64,000 nt of DNA from Epiperipatus broadwayi (GCA_028023455.1 JAQFVV010006294.1:1366001-1430000); one strand, 5' to 3'; numbered from the stretch's first letter, positions 47,956-60,843 are shown. The notes: generated from the letters alone by a model not told the origin. Translations and numbers: made by a program.

Positions 47956-50099
47956 CATTTTATGTTACATGCATCCTGTTCAAAGGCTGCCATTTCATAA
48001 TCCAATAGAACAGTATTCAATAAAACTTCTATTATTTGTTAAAAATCTCTTATTGCACAGTGATAGAGTGGTAGAATTTAATTGTCCCTTTGGCACTAAA
48101 ACATCACAACAACTATCTGTAACATTATTTTTTATTTGTTGAAATCATGGTAAACTGCCAAGAGTGTCTATCAGAAACTTATGAAATGTCTTAATAAAAA
48201 ATGAAATAAAAAAATGTTGGCAAGCTACTAAGATGGGGGTCTAATCCTTCATTAAACTGAAATAGCATGTTTAATCATCCATCTAAATAATAGAAAAGTA
48301 TCTCAAAAAATTACTTTTAGAAAAAATCTCTTTAAGACCTAACTAATATCACTTAAAGATGTGAGGCAAATACTCTTAAACAACAAGAAATTTCTTAACA
48401 GAAAACTATATATTAAGTTTAAAGTATTCAAAATTGCGAATCTCAATACTCACTTCAAAATCTCCTTTCGGAGAAATTCATCCAGCAAGTCTTTCAAATA
48501 AAAAAAAAAGAATTACCAAATACCGTTATTATTGTAATTTCATCCATAAAGCAAAAATAATCATAGTTATTATGATTATCTGATTTAAAAATGAAACAAT
48601 CTCCCCTATAGTGCAATACAAATCATGAAAGACATCACTAATGGATATCTAATTTATCCATACGATAAAAAAAAAATGAAAAAAATAAAGAATTTAATGA
48701 AACTGTAACAAATCCATTTCCCAGTTGGAATTTATACAGAATTACTAAATAAATAAATATTTTAATACAAGTGTACTTAAACTAAATTTAATTAAAGGGT
48801 ATTAGAACACAAACTTTCCAGTTCCCTTCAGTCATCCACTTCATCTAATTGAAGCTGGTTCAATTTTCTTTTTTGTCTCAGATTTTGCAAAGGACTCCTT
48901 TTCCTGCTTTACATGATCAAGGATCACACTTTATTATAGTTAACATTTTTATCATTATAATTACAGCATTTATTTTGATTTTAGTCGACACAATTTATAG
49001 CAAAAGATAACTTGCAAATCATTTAATCTGTGAGAAATTATTTTTCTTTCATAATTTGCTATAAAAATCATCTTTAAAAAAATATTTTATTAACTTCCAC
49101 ATACTCTATTATTTGCTTGCTTATACTTTTTATCTACCAATCTGAAATCTGACAATGGATGCATCTGAATGTATGGTTATATTCAAAATCAGTTTAATAA
49201 TGCAATCACACAGAATTATAATAAATAGTATATAATACACTAAATTTTATTAAACTTAGATGGAAATTTATGGCAAACTTCTCAGATGACCAAATTCTTT
49301 TTTTTTTAAAACTACAAACTCACAGAATCTTTGGCAAAAAACTCTTTCAGAACTGCTTTGGACTCACCTTAAACTTACCCTCAACAATGAACTTGTCCAA
49401 CTATAGATCACTCTAGATAGGATTCAGAATACAATGTAGCTGTCCACTTAAACAACAATTACTTAAAAACAAATACTTAATGATGCTAAGAGGACAAACA
49501 AATAAATCTGAATTCTCACTGTAAGGTAGGATAGCTAATTATAAAACTGAGATCCATTTGATATAAGTGCTATTGAATCATTTTCAAAACAGTAATTTAC
49601 ATGTCTGGACTTAACACTGACAGTAAAACATATGATCCACTATTTATAGAAGGCAGAGCAGGAAGCTGTTGGAAGCAAATACTATTGGATTTTTCACAAG
49701 GCAGGTTAACATAGCTGAAAATGTTCAATTTATTAGAGGAAATCACAGCATTTTCCAATTCACTGGTTTTTACTGGAAACAACCACATATTTGTAATCTC
49801 ACAACTATAACAGATAGTGAACTCTTATGACTGTTGTAATTATATTATTAGTGTAAGTATTCAATGTTTCTTTAATCGTATCTCAATTACTTATTTAGTC
49901 AGAAAACATTATTTTGGGATAGGAAAATATATACATACATACAGAAATAATAAATCTATTTTTAATATATTTGGAAAAGCTTCAAATCATGCCTGTAAAT
50001 CTAGTGAAATACTATCACTATATTGTTCCAAATCAGTAAAATAAAATTTCCACCAAATTATATGTAGAAAAACTCTAATTTTTTTTTTCAAAAGATTAT
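47956..50099. other. AT-rich stretch with weak exon-like patches
   Basis: A small palindrome TCTCCTTTCGGAGA at 48471-48484 sits in a patch with splice-like edges that I rejected as an exon. The frames at 47921-48142 and 49597-49788 have no recognised domain. The segment 49260-49800 has somewhat higher GC and may be the 5' edge of the LINE remnants that follow. Confidence 0.35.
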
Positions 50100-51310
50100 T
50101 TATAAATATGGATAACCAAGATGTCTGCCACCACAGACCACATGTGAAAAATTGCTAAAAACTCCTACATGGAAATAGCAAAGCTCATCTCTTTGATAGA
50201 TTAGAAAAATAAAAATGAATTGGAAACAGTTAATAGAACAAGGGTATAACCAACTTTTAGATTTCATCAATCAACTATTGGTGACCTTATGAAATTATAT
50301 TTTTTATCAAAGAACATGGACATCGATATTACAGAGTCACAGGAAGGTTGGACCTATGACAGCCTAACAAAAATTAAAGGTTTTTAACACAATGACATCA
50401 AAGGATCTCTTTAAATCTTTCAAGCAATTTTTTATGGATTGCTCATTAATAATGGTAACCACAGATAAACATTGTATCTTTTTATAGATTCCCTAAAGAA
50501 CTTTTATTTGACAAGTGTAATGAAAAAAACCTATAGAACATGATCATACACAATGCAGAAAACCTAAAACTGAGATATCTAGTAATAGAATTTGAAAGCG
50601 AAGAGAAAAAGACAACTTCAAGGAAGAAATTAAAATTTTGGACAAATAAATGCTAATTTTAGTTAACCTAAATAGAGAAAATCATATCACAAGCTTATTT
50701 AAAAATATGTATCTCAATTATTCCATTGCAGATTTCATCAAGCTAAAAATTTTCAACCAACATATATTAAAAAATACACCTCTGTTTTTAAAGTAAAACT
50801 ATGAGAAAATATAAATCTGGAAAATATCCCATATTAAGAAGCAACTTTATTTTTAATAAAAAATGATTAAAATGTTAGTGCTTTTATTGCAAAGAGCACA
50901 GTCATAGATTATCAGCAATTGCTCTAAACTATACTGCACACAATGTAACATGAGATCCACTCCCATCCATCAATGTCCAAAGGAAATAAATACTAGCCAA
51001 TAATTCAAATTGAAAAATAAAAAATATCTAGAACAAATGACAAAACCAATAAAAAAAATCAGCATAAACAATTATGCCAATTGGTCCCACAATCAATCAA
51101 GCCTAATAACAATAAAAGCAAAGAGCATTCTAATGACAATTTAATGCAAAATCTTCCTGATGATATAGCACCTACAACAAGCCCCGTAAACAAAACATCA
51201 CCTGACATCATGGATACTCTCACTATCTGTCCACTGGAAGTGAACATAAAAACAAAACCAGGAATCCCTTCAGGGGAAAATAGTAAAAGTGAAGGATACA
51301 GTAATGGATG
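50100..51310 (+). pseudogene. Possible LINE ORF1 remnant (copy F region)
   Basis: Plus-strand text with higher GC and many broken short frames. Near 50878 it reads CFYCKEHSHRLS, matching the first three ligands of a CCHC zinc knuckle (C-x2-C-x4-H); the last Cys is not seen. A hydrophilic, Pro/Ser/Thr/Asn-rich frame follows (51081-51311), as is common after the knuckles in ORF1 proteins of L1/Tx1 elements. Its position upstream of a plus-strand endonuclease and RT fits ORF1, but nearly 4 kb of unassigned sequence lies between. It could also belong to an unrelated element. Confidence 0.35.
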
Positions 51311-54300
51311 ACAGTGGTAAAGAAATATTACTCACATAGTTTGAAACAATTAAAAAAGTAAAAACTGTGAACAATTCTAAAAATTCTGACTTCTCAGCAT
51401 CATCATCAGACAAAGAAAATAGCAATATGAAAGTAGTAAGATATATAATTTAATATACAATAAAGCAAAAACATTAAAGTGAAAACAGGTGATACAAAGG
51501 ATAGGTTATAACCCACACCTAAGCAATAATCTAATACACAATCATATATAATGATGAATTATTTATATCTGTGTCAATAATCTGTTAACTTTTCTATTTA
51601 TCTTTAATTTATATTATGTAGTGATATAAAACCCTAAGATAATGCACTTTAAAAGGTTTTGTAGAAAATCATAGAAAATAAAATCAATAATGCTTGCAAG
51701 TTTGCTATAAATATATATTGTAACCAAAAGATCTACCCAGACTATAACAAGTAAAATTAATGATATAACACAACACTGTCATGATATAATACAGTCCCAG
51801 CCAGGGTACACCGTGGATCACAATATTGCATGAAGGTATATTAAATTACCCCAAAATAAATTATGTGACTATTCATTTAATAACTATTCTCACTAATGAG
51901 TGTTAAAACTACATTTCAAAATTTTAAACTGAGATTTTATTTACATGAGACTTTATGGCCAAGCATGAACAAGATGATATGATTTATAGAACTACAAAAG
52001 ATTACTTTTCCTGAATTAAATATGATCCATTACATCAATATTAACTGTAACATGGTGAATACAGGTCATTTAACAAGACAGTAATAATTATAATCAGCAC
52101 TGTAACATAATTGGTCATGGCTCAGATATACTCAGGATTTTATTATATCCTATACATCACTAATTACCCAAAAACTAAAAGCGGTAAGATATTCTTTTAG
52201 AACTTCAGTAAACCTTGTACGCATCATCAGTGACAATAAGTGCTCTAATATATGACCTATTTAATATAGTGGATTTTCTGGTTCTATGTATGACAAATCG
52301 ATACAATTAGGTTAAACCATAAAATTAACATTTATTTATAACTCAATCAATACTAAATAAATAACTGATTAATACAATGTTCAAAAATTAAATAAATATG
52401 TAAATAATACAAAATATCATTATGTGTATTTGTTTCTATATGGGTAATAGACATGAGTTTCACAATATAAAATTTTCTCACCAATGGACTTGATTTCAGC
52501 TCTTGTACAAGAGATGATGGGTTCAAACACCTAGTCAATCACATCTCCAATATGTCAATATCAGAACTAATGCACCTATTCCCAGATTTATAATAATAAT
52601 AAAGATTGGTATTAATTGGTCATGCAGAGATAATGAACCAGAGAAGAGATTTGATTCTCAACTCAGCATAAAGTATTATACGAATCGACCTGTAATAATT
52701 ATGAAACTAATTTGTCAAATGTCTCCTTTATAGCTGATAGCTGAACATGCTGGATCAATCTAAAAATGAGTTAACAACTTCAGCATCATAATGCATGGAG
52801 ACTCTGCTCAAAATACATTTATACAACAAATAGCAATGGTATTCCTGCAGATGTACTCATCTATGCAAAGGAATAACAAAGCATTTATTCCTGCGGATGT
52901 ATTTATCTATGCAAAAGAATAACAAAGCATTAAATGCCCTGTGGATTTTCTAATTATCAACAGAGCAGCAAGCACCATTATAGAATGTTCTGTGGATTAA
53001 CCACCAATACAGAAACGAATATAAAGAATGTAATAAACTGTTAAGAGATCATTCTGCAGATTGAAACATCAGCACAGAATACTGCCATATAACATTATAA
53101 AATAGTGCAGACATTCACTTCCCAAGTAAAAGAGACATAAAATTACCTTCATCCATAAAACTGTTAAATTAGGAGACTCGTCTAGTCTTATGAGCATGAA
53201 TTAAGACATAAAATGAAATAAGTATTTTAGTGTGGGAAATAACTGAGATAGCGGCCAACTCTGCCTAGAACATGGGTGGAATAATGATACATAGTAAATA
53301 TAATATGAGCATAAACACAAAATCTCTGGAAAGACATACAGGATTAAGCCATATGGTATTGATATACATTATAGATCCATTAAATAATCATTAAACCTTC
53401 ATGCAAGTGCTGTTCCCTAATAATTGATTCTCCTCAATCTCTATATCATAATATTTTCAATCCAATTAATTTAAATTAATAAATAATTATTTTAGGCCCC
53501 ATAGAATATACACCATGGACTTCATACACGTATAAGATAATATGAAAATATAAACCAAAATAAAACCACATATTTGTTTAAATAACTACACTAAATTAAA
53601 ATACATACTATTTCAAATATATTAAATATTCACCAATAGAATCAATACCACATTTTCCTAATACTTAATATACAACATATAAATTAAATAATTTTTCAAT
53701 TATAACATATAGAATTTTACAAGTTTGATTACATTCTTCATCATTTCCATTCATAATGAATATTCCATAATTAACTGATTCATGCATAGGCTCTCTGAAT
53801 ATTTGAGATATTTATAAAAGGTGGAACACGTATAAGACTGTAATGCATGAAAATATGTCAACTCCATTTAAATAATCTCCTTACAAATATTTAAGGCTGA
53901 TCCTTTTTTTTACACTGTCACGTGGATATAGGATATTCCTCCACATCAACCAATTTTATTATTTATAACTATAGTATTCCTCAAAAGTTAATAAACTTCA
54001 TTATTTCTATGTAGGCATTACTCCAAACTTAAAATATTTCATTACTTTTAATTTAGCGAGTGATTGTCGAAGACTAGAAATGATTGTGCAAGCAAACAGT
54101 TATCCCATAGTTGTCAAGACAGTTATAAAATAATATTCTGGTTAGCTGTTAATTTCTTTTTCACAAAAAGACGATAACTCACAGAGCAGGAATGTTATCT
54201 CTAATATAAGTTCAAAGTGGGATATAGCTAAATCTTTATCGTTCAGACATTTTTAAATTGTTAGAGTATTCCGCTAACTTAAAATCATAAAAGTAAAATA

Positions 54301-55180
54301 TTATATTCAAGGTTAATATAGTCTGTAAGCAATAAAAAAATATTTCCAAGTAGACTGACCTTTAAATAAGACTGTTATTCCTATTGTCGCAGTTAATAAT
54401 ATCAGAACATTTCAATTATAGACATTTTGGAAGATAATCAGCAGTTAGATTCTCAGTTAGCAGGTTCGAACAGACTTCTTTAACTTTAGCTACTCATATT
54501 GTTATTAACACACAATAACATCACAAGTTGAAACATAAGAAAAATCTTAATTTAATTTCATCCTTTATCCTTAATTTTAAGGAATAGCTTTTATGTTTGT
54601 TACATTTTTAATAACAAATTTTTTACATATTTATTGTTTCTATTCCAGTTAATAAAAAAAAAAATCTCTGAATGGTCTCTTTCCCTTTTATCCAATTACA
54701 TTTCTTTTCATTTATATACTTCTGTTAAAATGAAAGAAGAAAAAAAAAATGTGTTTATTGCATTCCATCAACTAATTCAAGACAAATTTTAATTAAATCA
54801 AAATTAATTTTTAGAATTACTCAAAGAGAAACAAGTAATGATTATTATTATTTACATCTTACTACATTTGATATAATATGCTGCTGATTTTGCAGGTTAA
54901 ACACAGCTTATCTAACTCAATGACTGGGAAAGAGCAAAACTAATATATATATATAAAACGATATAGAATAAGCAAAACAAAAAAAAAATTAAATTACACA
55001 ATCTCATCATCGAGTTAATTTGAATACAAGTATCAGATATATACAAAGTTCTAACTATGGTAATTAAACCACCCAGAAGACAGAGAAATTTTAAATCAGT
55101 TCCACCAAGCTATATATTTTGTACCAAAATATAAGGTTACAATATACATAATAAATACATACTAAAAATGAAACTTAATA
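51311..55180. other. Unassigned, probably decayed repeats
   Basis: GC content is slightly higher than in the flanks and several pol-III-like B-box sequences occur (GGGTTCAAACACC at 52520, GCAGGTTCGAACAGAC at 54461), hinting at old SINEs. A 46-bp tandem duplication lies at 52840-52931. I found no open frame with a domain. Confidence 0.35.
52840..52931 (+). repeat. 46-bp tandem duplication
   Basis: Two adjacent copies start TATTCCTGCAGATGTACTC and TATTCCTGCGGATGTATTT, and both end GAATAACAAAGCATT. There are four differences in 46. Confidence 0.85.
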
Positions 55181-57026
55181 TAAGCAGGTGTCTTTAATGT
55201 CAGAGGGATAAACTCCCCTGAAAAAATTAAATTTCTAACTAAATGATATGATATCATCCAACCACACATATCTGACATAATAGAAACCAAAAATCTACAG
55301 TGGATCACAAATTGACCCATCAGACAAATTAAGTTGCAATGGGTTCACAGGCTTTTCAAAAACAATTATCACACCATCAGCAGAAACAGGAATCATCAGT
55401 GACAAAAAATGTCCTTTCAATTCATTCAAAATATTATATATTAATGTGTACATCATAATTATCATCTTTCACTACAAAACAATACTAAATATAGAGTTGT
55501 ATATATCCCTCCAGCCCCACTATCATAAATAGATTAATTCTGAACTCTAAATTTGCTGCCACTCTACATCCCATATTATTCATAGGGCATTTCAACATGT
55601 CATATAAAAAATTCACCAATAAATGGCTCTAGTTTCTTTCATTTCCCATGAAGAGTGAAAAGGGATTTCATAAAACCAGAAAGGTCCATATCTTTTAATA
55701 ATGGTAGATACTTATCACAAATAGACTTAGTATTCTGTTCACCATCTTTACACAATATGTTTTCTTTTTAAAAACTCCTCTCTATCTGATCTTAATTTCA
55801 GTGTCATATCATCATGCATTCTCTTCTCAGAAATATATATTTATTTTCACAAAAATGAAAGGTTTACAAATGAATCTTGTCCCAAACAGGCATGTGTTTA
55901 TTAATATAATATTGTTCAATATTAAGCATCTATCCAGGATGACACCATTCCCAACAAAACTCCTAAGCCTTATGGATGACACTTATAAAAAAAATCACTT
56001 TAACATCACAATCAAATCATGATTGTTCCAGTTTTCTAGCAATAAAGAAAACATATCAATGTTATATATAGAGTATGTAAAAAACAAACTCTTAAGCTTC
56101 AAAAATACCCTCAACCCCAGACTGCGGTTTCTCTATCTAGCGTCGTCAGTAAGGTGTTAGGGATTAAAAATACTAGAACTAGTCTAGCATTTTATCAATG
56201 CCTAACTATTGAGAAGAAAATCTGAAACTTTCAGACATTTAAATGTCCAAAAATCCAGCTATGTAACTCAAATAGCCATATGGGACTGAACTAAATTCAG
56301 ATACACCATATATTAATAGCTCTAGCAATATAAAATCGCCAAAACCTTAATAGCAAAAACTAAAATTAAATTGATAAAAAATCAAGTCAGATGTCATATG
56401 ACCTAATTTTAATAAAGCTCAAATATTTTCTTGTTTGTCTGAATTTTCAATTCCACTCATTTTTGGAAAGTAGAATTTCTTTTTTTTTTTTTTACTAAAG
56501 CACTATGCTAATTTTTCTTTAAAAATATGACTTAGTTCAACTTCATAAAAAAATATTTTCCACTAGGCTATTCCAACAATCAACAACTCCCTCAAATAAC
56601 TTGATAAATCAATTATATATTATTTTCATGATATCTATTATTAGATACCATAAATCATATTTATAACTATTTATTTACAATAAACTCAAATTTATATAAA
56701 CAAGTTGCATACTTTCTTTTCTCAACATCATCACCACAACCACCACATGAATTAATCATACATGAATTATATCAATCCATGTATGATTTGCCTACTGATC
56801 ACATAGCCACATTAGACTAGCCTTTAATTAATATTCTAACAAAATCAAAAAAAAAAAAAAAATTATTATTTAAAATACAATCAGATACTATTTGTGGAGA
56901 TTTCATGCTGGAGCAAAATATTCACACACTTTAAAATCAGGCTACAAAAAAATCCTCCCCTTAATCTATCACAACTTTTAAATGGCAAACCAGAAGAAGA
57001 AATCCATTTTACTACTAATGATTTTT

Positions 57027-57165
57027 AATTAAATTCTAAGTGCTAGGTTTTTAATAAGAAAAGTTTCAGTGTAGACATATTTTAAAATTTGAGTTAAGCA
57101 CTTTCGATATCTTGATTATGATATCATATTTATAGCAATGAGAGATGGAGAGTGGTAGGTATAAA
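57027..57165 (+). repeat. Inverted terminal repeat of the Penelope-like element, left
   Basis: Reverse complement of 58290-58436. Shared blocks are AATAAGAAAAG, TTCAGTGTAGAC, TTAAAATTTGAGTTAAG and TTATAGCAATGAG-like text. About 85% alike by eye. Confidence 0.8.
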
Positions 57166-57200
57166 TAGGATTTAAATTTATATAAATGTATTCAAATGAA

Positions 57201-57491
57201 TTAGATAGCCCACTTTTTAGAGAAGGAAAAGCAGGACTCCTTTTTATTTATAAAATTCAAGTTATTGGCAATATACCAAGCCTCCTTTATTTTGTGCTTG
57301 CGAATCATTTTGTCCGACACACATAATGCTGGTAATGTAGGTTCAATGTGTAACCAGTTGTGTTTTGATACTCTGGAAATATAGATTTGTGTTCTGAATT
57401 GCATTTGGCCCTTTTGTAGAGATATTAATGTTGCTAAGCTCACATGATTCTCCATAGTAGACTGCATTATAACTAGATTGAGGGAAGGCAA
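57201..57491 (-). pseudogene. GIY-YIG endonuclease fragment of the Penelope-like element
   Basis: A 96-codon frame whose second half (VSKHNWLHIEPTLPALCVSD then KIKEAWYIANNLNFINKKES) has the order of a Penelope GIY-YIG domain: a His-containing middle, then a KExxxI...NxN end, with the catalytic Glu position likely the E of KEAWYI. The first GIY-YIG strand lies upstream in another phase (see parent element), so a frameshift separates the two. Confidence 0.6.
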
Positions 57492-57766
57492 TCTTGTAAA
57501 AGGTGTGGGAGGTAAGATCAGTGGGTAGTTTAACTTTGGAACCTGTTTATAAAGAGTGAGATGTGGAAGCTGATTCTGTATAACTAAACATATTTTGTTT
57601 ATGTTCCTGAAGAGACTTTATGGATATAAGAGAGCAAGAGATTTGTTCTGATTTTGCTGTAGAATTTGTTGATGATATTAGTGAGTGATTTGAGCCCAAC
57701 AAGATCTAAATCATTAATGTACTTATCGATATTTGCATAAATTTAAATTTCTATATAGAAAAGTTG

Positions 57767-58123
57767 TTAGAGGGTGATGAAAACTGAGTATATACAGCTT
57801 CTGATTTCAAAAGATTTAATTACCATTTTATAATTTAAGTGGGCATTCTCTCTTTGGATATATACATTGTGATATTTCATTCCTTTTTGGGAGTCATCAC
57901 GCTCTAAAGTCCATGTTAATGCAGATTTCTCTGTGATCTCATGTTTGATGAGGTAAATTTGGAGTTCTGGAGCACAAATGAAGATATTATTGATGTATCG
58001 TGTGTACACTATAGTTGATGTATTTTCCAAATATTTAAAAAGTACTTCTGTTTCAATGCTGTTCAAAACTATATTGGATTTAATTCCATTTATTGGTAGT
58101 CCCATTGGGCAGCCATTTTCCAT
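57767..58123 (-). pseudogene. Penelope-like RT palm fragment
   Basis: A 118-codon frame. GCPMGLPINGIKSNIVLN at residues 4-21 equals the PMGSPIS-x-x-AEI segment. YTRYINNIFI at 40-49 is motif C with both Asp replaced by Asn. LTWTLERDD and MKYHNVYIQRENAHL are the strands leading to the FLDVxVxR region. The frame continues upstream of the first Met (KHRNGQHYN), so the Met is not a true start. Confidence 0.8.
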
Positions 58124-58289
58124 ATTATAGTGTTGTCCATTACGATGTTTGAATCAATACAATTTAAGCATTCAATTATAAAACTAATTCACTTCTCTGA
58201 ATAATTAGATATTATGAGTGTGTGCTTTATGATGTTGATTCTTTTTTCTCTTTATTGAGCTATATAACTCAGTAATATCTAAAGATACT

Positions 58290-58436
58290 ATCCTGCACCA
58301 CCCCCTTTTCCACCACTCATTGCTATGAATATTATATCATAACCAACATATTGAAAGCACTTAACTCAAATTTTAAGATACGTCTACACTGAATCTTTTC
58401 TTATTAAAGCTTTCATACTGCTTAGAATTTAATTCC
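58290..58436 (-). repeat. Inverted terminal repeat of the Penelope-like element, right
   Basis: Partner of 57027-57165. It abuts RT motif A on its inner side, so the 5' part of the RT is missing. The element is truncated between this repeat and the coding region. Confidence 0.8.
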
Positions 58437-59026
58437 AATTCGTTTAGGAAAAGTTTATAACATAGCAATGACTTTATACAAAAAATAGGTCAATACCAGA
58501 TTCATGACATCCCAGAATGGTTGTATATGCACATCTTAATAAATTTATCACTCAAAACATGTCTAACTTCACAAATTTTCTATCTAAAGCCACATATAAA
58601 ATACCAGGATTCTACCAAATATCTCTTATTCCATTTATGAAAAAAAGAAATGATTACCACACTAACAAACATACTTCCACTTTTCAATGTCTTCCCTTGG
58701 CATCAAAATAATATCAGTAATTAAAGACAAAATAGAGCCTTAAAATTCATTTTTAAAAAATCATCAATTGGGCAGGCAACATTTCTATTCAAAATAACTA
58801 TAGAAGCTGTAAAAAACAAAAAAAAAAATTGGTACATTTGTTACTCAGCTAGATATAGAGGCAGTCTTCAATGTGAAATTAATAAATATTTTTCTTAAAA
58901 TTTTGGAAATAAAGTACCAAAGGTCTACTTATATCTATTTGCTAATCTATTATTAAAATGTGAAATATACATTATTCTAAATGGAAAAATCTTATCCTTA
59001 TCCCACAAGAATCGCCACTTAGTATC

Positions 59027-59284
59027 TTGCTATTTACTGCCTACATAAATCCTCTAATAAACACTATAGAAAAGGAAATGTGTATAATATATATACACTG
59101 CCTAAACACTAACATCTCATGTATAGCTTATATGGATGATCTTTCAGTCTCTTTGACATCCAAAAAACATGCCCAAACTCCTAAAGATTCTTACAGATTA
59201 TACAGAAAATATAAGTTAACTTTCAACATGGAAAAATTCTGTGCCTGGCACATTTACATTGGCAGTAGTAAAACAAAAACCTAA
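59027..59284 (+). pseudogene. LINE copy F, RT palm fragment with YMDD box
   Basis: An 85-codon frame. LFTAYINPLINTIEKEM matches LFFTAYINPLLMDIEKNL of copy B, and AYMDDLSVSL is motif C with both aspartates. The IPxGSPLS segment is frameshifted just upstream. This identifies copy F as the same general LINE family as copy B. Confidence 0.8.
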
Positions 59285-60735
59285 TTCATTCCTTGGTTTC
59301 CATTTCTACTTGTGACATTCACAAATGCGGTCATTTATGCAAAATAGACTTAAAAATAAAATAAAAATTATAGTCAATTCCCTAACAAAATTCTATCTAT
59401 TACTTTATGCTAAGATATCACTTTTTAATATGCTAATCATGACAAAAATCACATATTATACTCTAAAATATTTTATACTAAAGCATGTTTACATCAAATA
59501 GACTCACTATGCAAGAAACTCTTCTGGAGAAAAAAGGAAATCTCAATATCTATAAGATGTCTCAAAAATCCACTCCCACAATATGATCTAAAGCTTCACT
59601 CAATTCTCACATTCAGAATCCAAAAAAAATAATTAATAAATCTCTGCATGTGCAAAAAAATGTCCATACCTACAAACAGCCTGTAAAATCACCCCCACAG
59701 ACAAACTATCTCCTAATCAAGAATACCTGAAGATAATCCACTATTTTCTATAAAAAAAAATTTGGTTTTCAAACCATTTCAAAATAAATTCAAGTATTGA
59801 CAAATCCTTCTCTTTTACATTCTCTACAAGACAAGAATGAAACTGTACTCAACATTACTAACAAACAACTCTGTTGTAAATTCAAATTCTGATCACTTGA
59901 ATCAAAATATTTTGATTTTTTTACTTAAAATTAACCTCAATTTCCTACCCACAAAACACTTCCAAAAAGATAAAAGAAAATTCCAAAATTATATCATCTA
60001 TGTGCTCTTTGCTACAAAGATTCAGAAACACATGATCACGTTTTTTTTTTATGCCAAGAATTCAATAACATTCATTCAATAATACACACACTTTTCAAAA
60101 TTAAGAAAATAAATATAAATAGTCTATTTGACTCATTTAAGAAAGGAATCTTCGCTGCGCTGCACCTGGTCGCAATTACAGGTATCCTCAAGCCTATAAA
60201 AAAGAAATCAATGCTCAAGATTAATAAATCTGAAATAAAAAGCAGAAACTAAAAGGTAATGCTTGCCACCATTGCCATATTTCAGGTGAAATTCAGTTCA
60301 TCCATTTGTGAACTTTCACTTACTTTCAAAGATTTGTTAGTCACATGCCTATCTCTGTATTACGTTTTTTTGTATTTTTAACAATAATTATAAATAATAT
60401 GTAGACAAAAGAAACCATATAAACTATTTTGCTTTATTGAATAAAGTCCTCTATTATAGATTCATAAGTAATTATCAATCCTATATGCTTGAAATATAAG
60501 TTAATGTATTACTTTTTATATGCTAAACTTCAAAATCAATATTAGAAACAAAAATTAAACCCTAGAAAAAACAAAGTGCATACTATTAGTTGATTTTAAA
60601 ATAATGATTTGTATTCAAAGTTCATTTAGATATTCATCAAAAAAAAAAATAGACAGTCTTAAAATACATACAACAATATATAACGATGTTAATAGTAAAA
60701 CAAGTATTTTTTCCTTTCATTTCTATTATACTCAC

Positions 60736-60843
60736 ATTATTTTCATGATGATAGTTTACTCCATAATCGCATAACAATCGTATAACTTCAGTACTATCTT
60801 CTTTATAATCATTTAGGACATGGAATAAAATATTATTGGAGTT
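60736..60843 (-). CDS. Ankyrin-repeat gene, second exon seen (36 codons, phase 0)
   Basis: On the minus strand an acceptor (TACATGTATATTTTAG) precedes 108 nt with no stop and a strong donor (AAT then GTGAGTATA). The peptide NSNNILFHVLNDYKED then STEVIRLLCDYGVNYHHENN follows the ankyrin pattern: N-G-x-TxLHxA at the first helix (here NNILFHVL), then EVIxLLxxYGxN at the second helix and loop. The last NN begins the next repeat. Ankyrin repeats form stacked helix pairs that bind partner proteins. The exon is in frame with 61281-61316 upstream and 44913-44969 downstream. Codon content differs from flanking AT-rich DNA. I am confident of the exon; the specific function cannot be told. Confidence 0.78.

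Larger units (their letters stand above)
57027..58436 (-). mobile_element. Penelope-like element (RT plus GIY-YIG nuclease) with inverted terminal repeats
   Basis: A minus-strand retroelement of the Penelope type. RT motif A reads SLDITELYSSI (58250-58288), then NGQHYNMENGCPMGLPING just after. Motif C reads YTRYINNIFI, and downstream is KYHNVYIQRE, equivalent to the FLDVxVxR stretch. After a gap comes TFYKIAFPQSSYNAVYYGES (about 57510-57450), a decayed GIY-YIG start. The frame 57491-57201 ends KIKEAWYIANNLNFIN, like the end of such nuclease domains. RT followed by C-terminal GIY-YIG is diagnostic of endonuclease-bearing Penelope-like elements. Motif C has YINN instead of YxDD, so it is dead. 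It is flanked by inverted repeats (57027-57165 and 58290-58436), consistent with the pseudo-LTRs of this class. It is inserted in LINE copy F. Confidence 0.82.
55181..60450 (+). pseudogene. Decayed L1/Tx1-like LINE, copy F, split by a Penelope-like element
   Basis: Plus strand. The endonuclease remnant spans about 55181-55800. It has NVRGINSPEK (55196), GHFNMSYK (about 55586; GDFN in active enzymes, so the key Asp is changed) and SQIDLVFCSP (about 55720). RT remnants resume after the inserted element: SSIGQATFLFKITIEAVKN (about 58755), motif A as TQLDIEAVFN (58842-58871), and the frame 59027-59284 with LFTAYINPLINTIE and motif C AYMDDL. A thumb trace follows, then 59837-60082 with LLKINLNFLPTKHF, equivalent to IIKINLNALPTNWF in copy B. 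The 3' end is near 60430-60450 (TTATTGAATAAAG). There are many stops; it is inactive. It lies in intron 2 of the ankyrin gene, in antisense. Confidence 0.75.

Noticed and set aside
47995-48116. Minus-strand frame after a TGTTACAG acceptor, reading SCCDVLVPKGQLNS and ending in a stop.
   Set aside because: No domain, wrong phase for the gene model, and the overlapping plus-strand frame is equally open.
48454-48490. Minus-strand 37-nt segment with a poly-T acceptor and a perfect GTGAGT donor, reading LLDEFLRKEIL.
   Set aside because: Its phase (needs 1 nt before, leaves 2 nt after) fits neither neighbouring ankyrin exon, which already join directly into an ankyrin consensus. The patch is also a small palindrome.
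49597-49788. 63-codon minus-strand frame (MWLFPVKTSELENAV and onward).
   Set aside because: No domain and no splice context; the plus strand is also open here and may be a LINE remnant.
52440-52540. B-box-like GGGTTCAAACACC that might mark a tRNA gene.
   Set aside because: No cloverleaf can be drawn around it. At best an old SINE. The same applies to GCAGGTTCGAACAGAC at 54461.
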